A stretch of 64,000 nt of DNA from an uncultured Methanospirillum sp. (GCF_963668475.1 NZ_OY764544.1:2976001-3040000); one strand, 5' to 3'. Numbered from the stretch's first letter, positions 41,372 to 50,559 are shown. Numbers and translations are program-made. Notes: a model not told the origin generated them from the sequence alone.

Positions 41372-42159
41372 GGGATGAGTGGCTTAGGAAAGACCGGCTC
41401 CCTCATATATACTGTGCCGGATGTGGGAACGGCACGATCATCAACTGTGTACTAGAAGCGGTCGATCAGATCGGCTGGAATATGGATGAGACCGTCTTTG
41501 TATCTGGTATCGGGTGTTCTTCTCGTGCACCTGGCTATATCCTGACCGACTCGCTCCATACAACACATGGGAGGGCACTTGCCTTTGCCACCGGTGTGAA
41601 GATGGCAAATCCGTCGCTGCATGTGGTGGTCTTCACCGGGGATGGTGACCTGTCAGCGATCGGGGGAAATCACTTCATCCATGCCTGCAGGAGAAATATC
41701 GATCTCACCGTCGTCTGCATGAATAACTACATCTATGGGATGACAGGTGGTCAGGGAAGTCCGACGACTCCTATAGGGAAGACGTCAACCACTACGCCGT
41801 ACGGTGCCGAGGAGACACCATTTGATCTGGCAGAACTTGCGGTCGCTGCCGGGGCGAATTATGTGGCACGCTGGACTTCCTTTCATGTCAAGAACCTGAC
41901 CCAGGCCGTTCTTGACGGGATGAATACACCTGGATTCTCGTTTATCGAGGTAAGGTGCCAGTGTCCGACCTCATTTGGACGCCGGAACAAATACAGACAG
42001 CCTGGGGATTTCATAACCTATCTGCGTGAAAGTGCCATCCTGAAGGAACGATGGGATCAGACCACCGCTCCCGGTGATGAACTTCCTCAGGATAAATTCC
42101 TGGTCGGAGAGTATGTCCGAAGAAAACGGCCTGCCATGGGGGTCCCTCATGAGGCATGA
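41368..42159 (+). CDS. korB: 2-oxoglutarate synthase beta subunit
   Basis: 263 residues. It binds thiamine diphosphate and a cluster: CAGCGNGTI near residue 16, GIGCSSRAPGY, and the TPP motif GDGDLSAIGGNHFIHA ending in NNYIYGMTGGQGSPT. The C-terminal CQCPTSFGRRN provides a fourth cysteine. It pairs with KorA for the carbon-carbon chemistry. It overlaps korA by four bases and korC by 11. Confidence 0.95.
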   Translation: MRDEWLRKDRLPHIYCAGCGNGTIINCVLEAVDQIGWNMDETVFVSGIGCSSRAPGYILTDSLHTTHGRALAFATGVKMANPSLHVVVFTGDGDLSAIGGNHFIHACRRNIDLTVVCMNNYIYGMTGGQGSPTTPIGKTSTTTPYGAEETPFDLAELAVAAGANYVARWTSFHVKNLTQAVLDGMNTPGFSFIEVRCQCPTSFGRRNKYRQPGDFITYLRESAILKERWDQTTAPGDELPQDKFLVGEYVRRKRPAMGVPHEA

Positions 42160-42682
42160 GGTCAGGTTCTCCGGGTTTGGTGGCCAGGGGATCATCCTGA
42201 GTGCGGTCATTCTTGGCAGGGCCGCAGCCCTCTATGATAACCGGTACGCTGTTCAGACCCAGGTATACGGGCCTGAAGCAAGGGGAGGTGCATCCATGAG
42301 CCAGGTGGTCATCGATGATGAACCGATCCTCTTCCCTAAAGTGAAGATCCCGAACCTATTTGTCATCATGAGCCAGGAAGGGTTTGAGAAGTACGGCAAA
42401 AATGCCTCTGTCGAGGCAACGATGCTGCTCGATTCAGGTCTGGTTCATGACCGCCCTGCCTGCAGGTACATTGAGATCCCGGCGACCCGGGATGCTAAAG
42501 AGAAACTCGGCCGGGATATCGTTGCCAACATAATCATGCTTGGCAGTCTGACTGAGGCCACTGGTGTAGTCTCTAAAGAAGCGCTTGAGAAGGCTATCCT
42601 GGCAAGTGTTCCAAAAGGCACAGAAGAACTGAACCTTAATGCAATGCGCCTTGGGTTTGCATTGGCCTCACCTGATCAGTAA
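42149..42682 (+). CDS. korC: 2-oxoglutarate synthase gamma subunit
   Basis: 177 residues starting MRHEVRFSGFGGQGIILSAV, the typical gamma-subunit opening; QTQVYGPEARGGASMSQVVI is the second signature. An in-frame start at 42074 would extend well into korB and lacks the family pattern. With KorD, A and B it completes the four-subunit enzyme. Confidence 0.94.
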   Translation: MRHEVRFSGFGGQGIILSAVILGRAAALYDNRYAVQTQVYGPEARGGASMSQVVIDDEPILFPKVKIPNLFVIMSQEGFEKYGKNASVEATMLLDSGLVHDRPACRYIEIPATRDAKEKLGRDIVANIIMLGSLTEATGVVSKEALEKAILASVPKGTEELNLNAMRLGFALASPDQ

Positions 42683-42694
42683 GGAGAAACCTGG

Positions 42695-43780
42695 ATGAAG
42701 TTACTGGAATATGAAGCAAAAGAGATTCTGAAAGAAGCAGGTATCCCGGTCCCTAAAGGGATCCTTATCCGTGCGGGTGATGATGCAGGAGCCGGAGCTG
42801 CACAGATCGGGGAACTGGTTGTTGTCAAGGCGCAGGTTGATGTTGGTGGCCGGGGTAAGGCAGGAGGAATCCAGATGGCCGACTCTTCAACAGTCCAGGA
42901 GGTTTCAGACCGCCTGCTTGGATCACGGATCAAGGATGTTCCGGTCCATGCCGTGCTGGTTGAGGAACGAATCGCAATTGAGCATGAATATTACCTCTCC
43001 ATCTCCATCGACCGCTCATCAGGATCTCCACTCATCCTCTTCACTTCCAGCGGAGGTGTTGAGATCGAGGAGGTTGCCCAAACCAATCCTGATGCAATCA
43101 GGCGGGCAGTTGTTCACCCTCTCTTGTCTGATGTTCCAGGATACACTGTCAGATATCTTCTGAACGGGGCACCCAAAGAACTGGGCCCGGTTATCAATAA
43201 ACTATACCAGGTGTTCAGGTGTCGTGATGCTCTGCTTGCCGAGATCAATCCGCTGGTGACAACTCCATCCGGGGTATATGCGGCAGATGCCAAGATCATC
43301 GTCGACGATAATGCCCTCGCGAGGCAGGGTATCTCTGAGAATCGTGACCTTACTGACCGTGAGCGTAAGGCTGAAGAGTATGGGTTCTCGTTCGTTGAAC
43401 TGGATGGTTCCATCGGTGTGATCGGAAACGGTGCAGGCCTTACGATGGCAACTGTGGATCTGATCACCGTGCTTGGAGGAAAGCCTGCCAACTTCTTAGA
43501 TGTTGGTGGTGGTGCTGACCGGGTGAGGGTTGCTCATGCTGTTCGGCTCCTTGGATCCATGCCCGGAGTCTCGGTGATCATTGTCAATCTTCTCGGTGGG
43601 ATCACCCGCTGCGATGAAGTGGCTGCCGGCATCATTGAGGCCGGAGTTGGTCAGCAGGTGATCGTCAGACTAGCCGGTACCAACGAAGAGGAAGGAAGGA
43701 CTATGCTGAACAAATACGGGTACCGGATGCTTGATACCATGGAAGAGGCAGTGGCTGCTGCTGTCGAGGTGGCACGATGA
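42695..43780 (+). CDS. sucC: Succinyl-CoA synthetase, beta subunit
   Basis: 361 residues. The ATP-grasp domain begins MKLLEYEAKEILKEAGIPVP, with VVKAQVDVGGRGKAGG as the nucleotide-binding loop and EINPLVTTPSG as the metal-binding part. The C-terminal ligase-CoA domain has GGGADRVRVAHAV and LLGGITRCDEVAAGI. It makes succinyl-CoA from succinate with ATP to feed KorABCD. An AAGGAG ribosome site lies before it; it overlaps sucD by four bases. Confidence 0.95.
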   Translation: MKLLEYEAKEILKEAGIPVPKGILIRAGDDAGAGAAQIGELVVVKAQVDVGGRGKAGGIQMADSSTVQEVSDRLLGSRIKDVPVHAVLVEERIAIEHEYYLSISIDRSSGSPLILFTSSGGVEIEEVAQTNPDAIRRAVVHPLLSDVPGYTVRYLLNGAPKELGPVINKLYQVFRCRDALLAEINPLVTTPSGVYAADAKIIVDDNALARQGISENRDLTDRERKAEEYGFSFVELDGSIGVIGNGAGLTMATVDLITVLGGKPANFLDVGGGADRVRVAHAVRLLGSMPGVSVIIVNLLGGITRCDEVAAGIIEAGVGQQVIVRLAGTNEEEGRTMLNKYGYRMLDTMEEAVAAAVEVAR

Positions 43781-44643
43781 TCTACGCGGACAGGAACACC
43801 CGGGTCATTGTTCAGGGCGCCACCGGTAACCAGGGATCGTTTCACATCGGCAGGATGAATCAGTATGCACAGTCAGTCGGCGGGTCTGGAGTTGTGGCAG
43901 GAGTCACACCCGGAAAAGGTGGCCAGGAGTCTGGAGGGGTTCCTGTTTATAACAGTGTTCACGAGGCTGCTGATTCCCATGATGCAACTGCTAGTGTCAT
44001 GTTTGTGCCCGGGGCAGCGGCCGGGGACTCGATCATGGAGGCAGCAGATGCAGGACTTGACCTTGTGATTGCCATAACTGAGCATATTCCTGTTCATGAT
44101 GTGATGAAGGCATGTGCCTACGCAGAGATGCGGGACTGTACGGTCATCGGCCCCAACTGCCCGGGTCTCCTCTGTCCGGGAGAGATCAGCATGGGAATCA
44201 TGCCTTCGCATCTGTATACACGCGGCCCGGTTGGTGTCATCTCCAGGAGTGGGACCCTCACCTATGAGGTGGTTCATGAACTCACTCGGGCGGGGATCGG
44301 GCAGAGCAGTGTGGTAGGGATTGGGGGCGATCCTGTTATCGGTCAGACGTTTGCTGATGTTCTGGACAGATTTTCTGAAGATCCCCAGACAAAGGCAGTC
44401 GTGCTTCTCGGTGAACTTGGAGGGAATCTTGAAGAAGAAGGAGCACGAATGGCTGACCTGCCTGTTGTTGTCTTCATCGCCGGAACAACGGCTCCTCCGG
44501 AGAAGAGAATGGGTCATGCAGGAGCCATTGTATCAGGCGGTGAAGGGGATGCAAAATCAAAAATACAACGCCTGAAGTCGCTGGGTATTCCTGTTGCCTC
44601 CCGGCTCTCTGAGATACCCGGTCTGATCAAAGAGATGGTGTAA
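43777..44643 (+). CDS. sucD: Succinyl-CoA synthetase, alpha subunit
   Basis: 288 residues. The CoA-binding Rossmann fold starts with VIVQGATGNQGSFH; GPNCPGLLCPGE and the phospho-histidine in MGHAGAIVSGGEGDAKSK are intact. It forms the heterodimer with SucC. It closes the metabolic part of the operon; the next gene begins five bases after the stop. Confidence 0.95.
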   Translation: MIYADRNTRVIVQGATGNQGSFHIGRMNQYAQSVGGSGVVAGVTPGKGGQESGGVPVYNSVHEAADSHDATASVMFVPGAAAGDSIMEAADAGLDLVIAITEHIPVHDVMKACAYAEMRDCTVIGPNCPGLLCPGEISMGIMPSHLYTRGPVGVISRSGTLTYEVVHELTRAGIGQSSVVGIGGDPVIGQTFADVLDRFSEDPQTKAVVLLGELGGNLEEEGARMADLPVVVFIAGTTAPPEKRMGHAGAIVSGGEGDAKSKIQRLKSLGIPVASRLSEIPGLIKEMV

Positions 44644-44648
44644 TAGGT

Positions 44649-45629
44649 ATGTCAATTCTTGATAACATCAAAGGGCCCCGTGGTGATGAGGGGGATCCAA
44701 ATGGTGGGAAGTTCAACCCGTTCAAACTCCTTGATATCGGAGAGATCATGGTCCGGTATACTGACGGGATCAGGATCAAGGACTTTGTATTTCTCGCAGT
44801 TCTCACCAGCGAACGGCTCATCCTGATCGACAGTGCCAGACAGGGCACCGGGCAGATAACAAAGGAGATACCGTTCTCTGTGATCAAACAGGCTGAACTT
44901 GAACGAGATGAGCGGGATCGCCCAAGCCTTGCTATCTCAATGGAAGTAGGTGGGCAGCAACGCGTAATGCGACTTGTCTTCACCGGGCTTATCAGCGAAC
45001 CCGAGACCGAATGCAGAGAGTGGTTCACTGCAATCAATGGATACCCACCTGAACGGATTGAAAAGCAGGAGATCAGGTTGGATGAACCTGTGACCTCTCC
45101 AGCACAGGAACAGCGAACATACCCGGAGCCGGTTATGCAGCCGCAGCCTGCACCTGAATTACCTCAAGTGAGTTATGTCCCCCCTCGAGTACATCAGGCT
45201 CCTCCGGTTCCCACCCTTTCCCCGGAGGTGATCCAGCCTGTATCCCCGCCGGTTCCGATCGCGTATGAACCTCAGGCAGATGAGATACGAACTCCAGAAC
45301 CGATTCAACCTCCTGCCCCGGCTTATCGGCAGCCACCTCCACCAGAGCCTGTAAAACCGGCTCTCCGTGCTGAACCTGCACCAGTTGTTCCAAGAGTTCC
45401 CTCAGTCCCCCCGGCAGCTAAAAAGGTTCCTCCCTCAATTCCGGTCCAGGAAGGTTCTGTCCGCATCATCATGGAAAAGCCGGATATCTCCCCTGTTCGG
45501 TTACGTGCAGAATCTGCAGGAGAGAAACAACAGAAGGGAAGTATATCCTGGAAGTATTGTATCCAGTGCGGCTCACGAATTCCTTCGCAGTCACGGTTTT
45601 GCCAGTCCTGCGGAAGTCAACAGACCTGA
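44649..45629 (+). CDS. PH-like domain, proline-rich linker and zinc-ribbon protein
   Basis: 326 residues. Residues 20-135 look like a bacterial-type PH fold (LTSERLILIDSARQGTG, IPFSVIKQAELERDERDRPS). A proline/glutamate-rich linker follows at about 140-285. The C-terminus has the zinc ribbon CIQCGSRIPSQSRFCQSCG. There is no membrane segment. It starts five bases after sucD, so it is probably co-transcribed, although nothing ties it to the TCA enzymes. It resembles adaptor proteins that read a membrane or partner with PH and Zn modules; the function is unknown. Confidence 0.72.
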   Translation: MSILDNIKGPRGDEGDPNGGKFNPFKLLDIGEIMVRYTDGIRIKDFVFLAVLTSERLILIDSARQGTGQITKEIPFSVIKQAELERDERDRPSLAISMEVGGQQRVMRLVFTGLISEPETECREWFTAINGYPPERIEKQEIRLDEPVTSPAQEQRTYPEPVMQPQPAPELPQVSYVPPRVHQAPPVPTLSPEVIQPVSPPVPIAYEPQADEIRTPEPIQPPAPAYRQPPPPEPVKPALRAEPAPVVPRVPSVPPAAKKVPPSIPVQEGSVRIIMEKPDISPVRLRAESAGEKQQKGSISWKYCIQCGSRIPSQSRFCQSCGSQQT

Positions 45630-45632
45630 TTG

Positions 45633-46388
45633 ATGACAAAAGCCCCGGTGCGTGGCAGGTATGTTGAACTGGATGCAGCCCGGGGAGTTGCCATCTGCAT
45701 GATGGTGATATTCCATCTCGTTTTTGATCTCTCCTTCTTCTCGCTCTATCTGGTTGAGACATCACATGGTTTCTGGCGGCTGTTTGGATACATGACCGCC
45801 GCCCTGTTTGTGCTCATTGCCGGAGTTGCGGTTGCACTTCGTGCAGGAAGAACTCCCCCATCTATTGCAGGGTTTACTCGTGCCCTCCCATTTTTTAGAA
45901 GAGGCATTTTTCTTATCGGGGTCGGACTTCTTGTCACTGTTGGGACCTGTATCTTCCTGCATGGAGAAGGATACGTGCTCTTTGGCATCCTGCAGCTCAT
46001 TGGGACCTCAACGATCCTCGCCCCACTCTTCTTCAGGCTTGGAAAAAAAACAGTAATTCCGGGCATCATAATTCTCCTTGCCGGATGGATGATCACCCTC
46101 CCGGACGGCCCAATCTGGTTGTTATGGGCTGGAATTCACCCGGTTGACTATATCTCCGTGGATTACACACCACTGATTCCCTGGTTTGGTGTGTTCCTCG
46201 TGGGTATGGCAATGGGGGCATGGTTGTATCCCAATGGCCTTCGTTCGTTCCGGTTGCCGGTATGGGTTGAACAGATGCTTCATATCCCATCCATTCCGGG
46301 AAGGTATTCACTCATTATCTATCTGGTACACCAGCCGGTGCTGCTGCTCATCCTGTCTGGATTATACGGAAAAATACCTGGGATATAA
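45633..46388 (+). CDS. DUF1624/HGSNAT-like membrane acyltransferase
   Basis: 251 residues from the ATG at 45633, beside a TTG one codon earlier. About seven transmembrane segments. The first helix carries ELDAARGVAICMMVIFHLVFDL, the conserved Asp-Arg and His of the heparan-alpha-glucosaminide acetyltransferase catalytic family (DUF1624). The C-terminal RYSLIIYLVHQPVLLL is also typical. It may acetylate a sugar or polymer across the membrane; the substrate is not evident. Confidence 0.83.
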   Translation: MTKAPVRGRYVELDAARGVAICMMVIFHLVFDLSFFSLYLVETSHGFWRLFGYMTAALFVLIAGVAVALRAGRTPPSIAGFTRALPFFRRGIFLIGVGLLVTVGTCIFLHGEGYVLFGILQLIGTSTILAPLFFRLGKKTVIPGIIILLAGWMITLPDGPIWLLWAGIHPVDYISVDYTPLIPWFGVFLVGMAMGAWLYPNGLRSFRLPVWVEQMLHIPSIPGRYSLIIYLVHQPVLLLILSGLYGKIPGI

Positions 46389-46412
46389 AATCCCGGAAAT
46401 AGATCTAAAGGG

Positions 46413-47174
46413 TTACCTTCTGAATGATATCGCTGCTGCTGCACCTATCACTGACAGTATAACAATTGCTGCCGGCAGAGGAGTTTTTTTGCCTGCTGAT
46501 TGAACCGGAGCAGATGAAGTAATGTTTGAGAGGTTCTTCTCCACTGCCTTAAGCCGGTCTTTTGCCATCGTGAGATTTTTGTCCAGATCGACCGCATGCT
46601 TCAGAACATCAGCAGCACCAGTGAGGTTTCCAGTCTTTTCATAGACAGTTCCGAGATAATACCACCCGATTGCACTCTTTGGGTCAGATATTGTTGCCCT
46701 CTCAAGAGCATCAGCGGCCCCGGTATAATTCTGCTGTTCATATCTGACGACCCCTATGTTGCGCCAGGCAATTGTCATGTTTGGATTGAAACTGATTGCC
46801 TTCTCATACGCTGTTATCTCCTCTGACTTATTTCCAAGCATTCCAAGTGTGTAACCCAGATTGTACCATCCTTCAGAGTCTGTTGAGTTCAGGCGGGTTG
46901 CGTTCTCCAACGCTGCCTTTGCTTCTGTGTATCTCTTCTGTGTTGTAAGTGTCAGACCCAGATTGTTCCAGGCATCAGACATGTTTGGATCCATACTGAC
47001 TGCAATCTGGTATTCACGGGTTGCATTATCAACAATACCAAAACTATAGAACGCATTTCCCATCTCAAAGTGATCTCTGGCAGTTTTCAGAGTACTATCG
47101 GAATCTGCCAATACCTGGCCGGACACGAACAGGACAGAGATACTGATCAAAAGCAGCAGGATTATTTTTCGCAT
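46413..47174 (-). CDS. Secreted, membrane-anchored TPR protein (second copy of the type)
   Basis: 253 residues. A signal peptide (IILLLLISISVLFVSGQVLA) is followed by about five TPRs (AWNNLGLTLTTQKRYTEAKAAL, GWYNLGYTLGMLGNKSEEIT), an Asn/Ser-rich linker, and a C-terminal transmembrane helix (AAIVILSVIGAAAAIS) ending FRR. The architecture is the same as the 7615-8568 protein but shorter. Many N-X-S/T sequons lie in the outer part. Convergent with the acyltransferase gene. Probably an external scaffold; partners unknown. Confidence 0.85.
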   Translation of the reverse strand: MRKIILLLLISISVLFVSGQVLADSDSTLKTARDHFEMGNAFYSFGIVDNATREYQIAVSMDPNMSDAWNNLGLTLTTQKRYTEAKAALENATRLNSTDSEGWYNLGYTLGMLGNKSEEITAYEKAISFNPNMTIAWRNIGVVRYEQQNYTGAADALERATISDPKSAIGWYYLGTVYEKTGNLTGAADVLKHAVDLDKNLTMAKDRLKAVEKNLSNITSSAPVQSAGKKTPLPAAIVILSVIGAAAAISFRR

Positions 47175-47239
47175 AATTTATCTGTAAAAAGTTGAAGTGA
47201 ATGAGGATAAGGGTGCCGGGTTAGCCAGTCCACTCTCTG

Positions 47240-48907
47240 TTATGATTCGCCATCATCAATGAACAGGGGAACATGCGCAAAAGTTTTGCAGTCAAACACT
47301 CCTCCTGGGGTAATCCGCAGGGCTGGTATCACTGTCAGTGAGAGAAATGAGAGATACATAAATGGATTTGTGATGGCACCGATCATATCAGTCATCGTAT
47401 TGAGCTGTGTTAACTGCTCAAAAACTCTGGAATATGGATCCTCGGACATCAGGCCTGCGCAGGATAATGGCAGAGTTGTAGAGACTCCGTCGTGAACACA
47501 GACCATCCCTCCCCGGTGTCTGATAACTTCACGACAGGCCTGAAGGATCTCTTCATCTGAGGTTCCTGCTGCAATGACATGATGTGAATCATGTGCTACA
47601 CTACCTGCGATAGCACCTTCTGTTAATTTCAGACCATGCACAAGCCCGGTACCCACCCTGCTGTCATCGTACCTTGAGGCTGCCACAACCTTGAGTATAT
47701 CCCTTCCTGGGTCAATAAACGATTCTCCTGATATCTCATATGTAAGCGATTCGGTAGCAATCTGCCCAGGAATAATCCCGATAACCCGGGCAATCCCCTC
47801 CCCTCTGATCCGAATCTCTTCTACTGCAGGGACACGTGATCTGAACAGGTACTCGCAGGCTGGTGGAGGCAGGTAGGGAAGATCCCTGATCTCTTTTCCC
47901 TGTTTAAAGGTCCTGATCACATTACAGGAGTTTACATCGTCAATAACACAGAAGTCTGCAAGCCTGCCTGGAGTGAGGGCTCCACGATCATGTAATCCAA
48001 ACCGTTCAGCTGGTGAGAGGGTCGCCATGCGGTAAGCGAGTTCGGGTTCAAGACCTGATGCAATTGCTTTTCTGATGCAGTCGTCGATGTGACCTGTTTC
48101 GACTAACATGTCTGCATGCCGGTCATCTGTACAGAATGAACACCGGTCTGCGGTGTTGGCAGAGACGATCGGAAGAAGAGGTTTTAGATTCTGCTCCGTT
48201 GAACCTTCTCTGATATACAAATACATCCCCGCACTTATCTTTTCAAGACCTTCTTCTAATGAGATTGTCTCGTGATCTGACTGAATGCCTGCCGCTATAT
48301 ACGCCTGAAGATCCGGACCGGTAAGAAAAGGGGCATGACCTTCACGGATAACTGACAAAGCGAGTTTCCTGATCACCTCAGGATCCTGATTCAGTGTTCC
48401 TGGCACGTTCATCATCTCTCCAAGTCCTATGACACCTTCCCTGCCGATGAACTCAGCAAGATCTTCAGCCTTCAGTATCTCAAATGATTCATCAAGAGGC
48501 GTTGCAGGAACACAGGAAGGAAGAGTAAAGAGAAGATCAAGAGGGGAGTCTTTCCGGGTTGAAAGCATGTATTCAATACCTGCCATTCCGCAGACATTTG
48601 CGATCTCGTGAGGGTCTGCAATCACGGTGGTAGTTCCGTGCATAAGCACAACCCGGGCATACTCGACAGGGGGGAGCAGTGAACTCTCAATATGTACATG
48701 GGCATCGATCAACCCCGGAATAACTGCCATCCCGTGAAGATCAAGTTCATGCACTCCCTGGTATTTACCTATACCTGCAACCCTGCCGTCCTGAATTGCG
48801 AGTGAATTCTCCTCCCATTCCCTGATGAAGGGATTGAAGATATGAGCGTTGGTAACAACCAGATCAGCTGGCCTGACGCCTCGTGCGACATCGATTATTG
48901 TTCTCAT
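47240..48907 (-). CDS. ade: Adenine deaminase (AdeC type)
   Basis: 555 residues of the amidohydrolase superfamily. Metal ligands lie in VIPGLIDAHVHIESSLL and ADPHEIANVCGMAGIEYML; the FCTDDRHADMLVETGHID segment is typical of this deaminase, as is the C-terminal VAHDSHHVIAAGTSDEEI. It deaminates adenine to hypoxanthine in purine salvage. Probable TATA box at 48959-48973. It is divergent from the archaellum operon and a head-to-tail neighbour of the TPR gene. Confidence 0.94.
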   Translation of the reverse strand: MRTIIDVARGVRPADLVVTNAHIFNPFIREWEENSLAIQDGRVAGIGKYQGVHELDLHGMAVIPGLIDAHVHIESSLLPPVEYARVVLMHGTTTVIADPHEIANVCGMAGIEYMLSTRKDSPLDLLFTLPSCVPATPLDESFEILKAEDLAEFIGREGVIGLGEMMNVPGTLNQDPEVIRKLALSVIREGHAPFLTGPDLQAYIAAGIQSDHETISLEEGLEKISAGMYLYIREGSTEQNLKPLLPIVSANTADRCSFCTDDRHADMLVETGHIDDCIRKAIASGLEPELAYRMATLSPAERFGLHDRGALTPGRLADFCVIDDVNSCNVIRTFKQGKEIRDLPYLPPPACEYLFRSRVPAVEEIRIRGEGIARVIGIIPGQIATESLTYEISGESFIDPGRDILKVVAASRYDDSRVGTGLVHGLKLTEGAIAGSVAHDSHHVIAAGTSDEEILQACREVIRHRGGMVCVHDGVSTTLPLSCAGLMSEDPYSRVFEQLTQLNTMTDMIGAITNPFMYLSFLSLTVIPALRITPGGVFDCKTFAHVPLFIDDGES

Positions 48908-48958
48908 CTCATTGTTCCAAGAATGATTTTACTATCGGCAGAGTTCTGTGCCTGATCG

Positions 48959-48973
48959 CATTTAAAAATATAT
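48959..48973 (-). promoter_or_regulatory. TATA box of the adenine deaminase gene
   Basis: On the minus strand GATATATTTTTAAATG is about 50-65 bases before the ade ATG, placing a transcript start near 48935. Read on the plus strand (CATTTAAAAATATATC) it could also drive the small frame at 49017. Confidence 0.45.
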
Positions 48974-49016
48974 CATTTACATCCGGGTTTGATGGATACT
49001 GTGAGGTGGTAAAAAC

Positions 49017-49046
49017 ATGACAGATCATGACATAATTGAGCTTTGA
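49017..49046 (+). CDS. Possible nine-codon leader peptide before the archaellum operon
   Basis: ATG-ACA-GAT-CAT-GAC-ATA-ATT-GAG-CTT-TGA (product MTDHDIIEL) is preceded by a good ribosome site, GAGGTGG, eight bases before the ATG, and by a TATA element at 48959. A real ribosome site before so short a frame is unusual. It may be a leader peptide, or the relic of a lost gene. Confidence 0.25.
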   Translation: MTDHDIIEL

Positions 49047-49080
49047 AGATCTCTGGAATAATTCTGAATTTTAATAAAAT

Positions 49081-49094
49081 CTTTTTATAATAAT
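49081..49094 (+). promoter_or_regulatory. Main TATA box of the archaellum operon
   Basis: CTTTTTATAATAAT is centred about 63 bases before the first ATG, giving an expected transcript start near 49113 and a leader of about 38 bases. No clear ribosome site precedes the ATG at 49151. Confidence 0.55.
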
Positions 49095-49150
49095 CCTTAT
49101 TTTTCAGGTCCTAACTATTAAATATCTCAGATAGTAACTGATAGATCACT

Positions 49151-50050
49151 ATGGCAGTCAACCAGGCGCAGGTCGACAGCATCATCTCGTCAGCGTCTTC
49201 GGAAGATCCGGAGATTCAACTTCTTAAGCTGAGGGACGAGGTAGAACTGCTCAAGACCTCGATCAAGCGCCTGCTCATAGACATTCGTGAACGAATGAAC
49301 GATGCGGAAAACCCGCTTGTTCAGGCCCTCAAAGGTAACCCGGTGGAGTTTGTGGGGCAGCATGCCTCAACACCAACTCCAATGGAGGGGTACATCGATG
49401 ATTATGACGAGGAACCAGCGGTTGAAACGATATCGGAGAGCAGTTCAATGAGTGATGAACCTGATATGATGGAGTCGGCCGGAGGAGCCGGACCTGTGGA
49501 CAGCGGGGGGCTGTCCATGGGAGGCAGTGGAAACCAGATGGCAGGAGTATCTTCTGCTCTCTCTTCACTCGCTGCAGAAAAGGGAATGCTTGAATCATTA
49601 CGGAACCAGTTATTTGCAGAACCTGCCCAGCGTGATCAGACCAAACCCAAAAAGCCGCGTGAGAAGGTGAAAATTCAAAAGGTATACAGCCTGTTCGAGT
49701 GGACATCCAGTAATGTCAAACGGTACGGGCATGATCGTGTTGACCTTATGCTCGAATCATACAAAGAGATGGGCCACATATCAGATGATCACTGCAAACA
49801 GGTCAAGGATATTGCGCGTTTAATGGCCCCATCTATTGGAGAAGTTCATGAGATGAAGGCGGATGAGTTTGTTCTCGCATTATACGAACTGAACCGCATT
49901 CTGCAGCCTGAGGATCCGGGTCTTGACCGTGACATGCTTGATGTCCTGATTGAGAAGCGGAAGGTCTCTGCTCCTGCAGGCAGACTTGAGGATGCAGAGA
50001 ACCTCAGCGAAGACGACTCGGAATTTGAATATATTCCAACCCGCGAGTAA
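49151..50050 (+). CDS. Archaellum accessory protein, ArlCE/ArlD-like
   Basis: 299 residues. The N-terminal helix (EDPEIQLLKLRDEVELLKTSIKRLLIDIRERM, read in parts) is a coiled coil like ArlC; the middle (85-160) is Gly/Ser/Met-rich and flexible. The C-terminal domain (about 175-275, KIQKVYSLFEWTSSNVKRYG, IGEVHEMKADEFVLALYELN) matches the ArlD/ArlE domain. In euryarchaea these proteins form the cytoplasmic ring that receives CheY through CheF. It is first in the operon and probably performs the C, D and E functions in one chain. Confidence 0.83.
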   Translation: MAVNQAQVDSIISSASSEDPEIQLLKLRDEVELLKTSIKRLLIDIRERMNDAENPLVQALKGNPVEFVGQHASTPTPMEGYIDDYDEEPAVETISESSSMSDEPDMMESAGGAGPVDSGGLSMGGSGNQMAGVSSALSSLAAEKGMLESLRNQLFAEPAQRDQTKPKKPREKVKIQKVYSLFEWTSSNVKRYGHDRVDLMLESYKEMGHISDDHCKQVKDIARLMAPSIGEVHEMKADEFVLALYELNRILQPEDPGLDRDMLDVLIEKRKVSAPAGRLEDAENLSEDDSEFEYIPTRE

Positions 50051-50058
50051 TCTGAACA

Positions 50059-50553
50059 ATGGCTGGAGAAGCGATATCGTCATCGATTCTTCTTATTGGG
50101 GCGGCAGTGGGGGCTGCCTTCCTCATTGCTGCGATATTGCCAGCTATATTCTCGGCAGGTGATACCTTCGGAACTGTCGCCCACTCTGCTGACGAAAAGA
50201 TGAAGACTGATTTTCGAATAGTGAATACTTTTGCAAGCGCTAATACCATCAAAGTATGGATGAAAAATGTTGGGGCAACTCAGCTATCTATCTATGATGT
50301 ACGTAAATCAGATGTTTATTATGGAACGAGTACTTCTATAGAACGTTATTCATATGGGGCTGGTGGGTCTGCAACAACAAATAACTTTGATTATGATCTA
50401 GGTGATGCCACTGATAATGGGTATTGGGATATTGGTGAAACTTTAGAAGTCACGATAACTGACTTATCTATTTTATCTACTGACACCCTGTCATTTACTT
50501 TTGCAACTCCTAATAGTATCCGACGTTCTGTAACCTTCTCACTACCAACCTGA
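50059..50553 (+). CDS. arlG: Archaellum protein ArlG (FlaG)-like
   Basis: 164 residues. The N-terminal membrane helix (SSSILLIGAAVGAAFLIAAI) is followed by an extracytoplasmic beta-domain, like the archaellin fold. The MAGEAISSSILLIG start resembles ArlG better than ArlF. ArlG forms the stator-side filament that ArlF caps and anchors to the S-layer. F and G are easily exchanged by eye, so the exact letter is a judgement. Nine bases after the accessory gene. Confidence 0.75.
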   Translation: MAGEAISSSILLIGAAVGAAFLIAAILPAIFSAGDTFGTVAHSADEKMKTDFRIVNTFASANTIKVWMKNVGATQLSIYDVRKSDVYYGTSTSIERYSYGAGGSATTNNFDYDLGDATDNGYWDIGETLEVTITDLSILSTDTLSFTFATPNSIRRSVTFSLPT

Positions 50554-50559
50554 ATTTTT

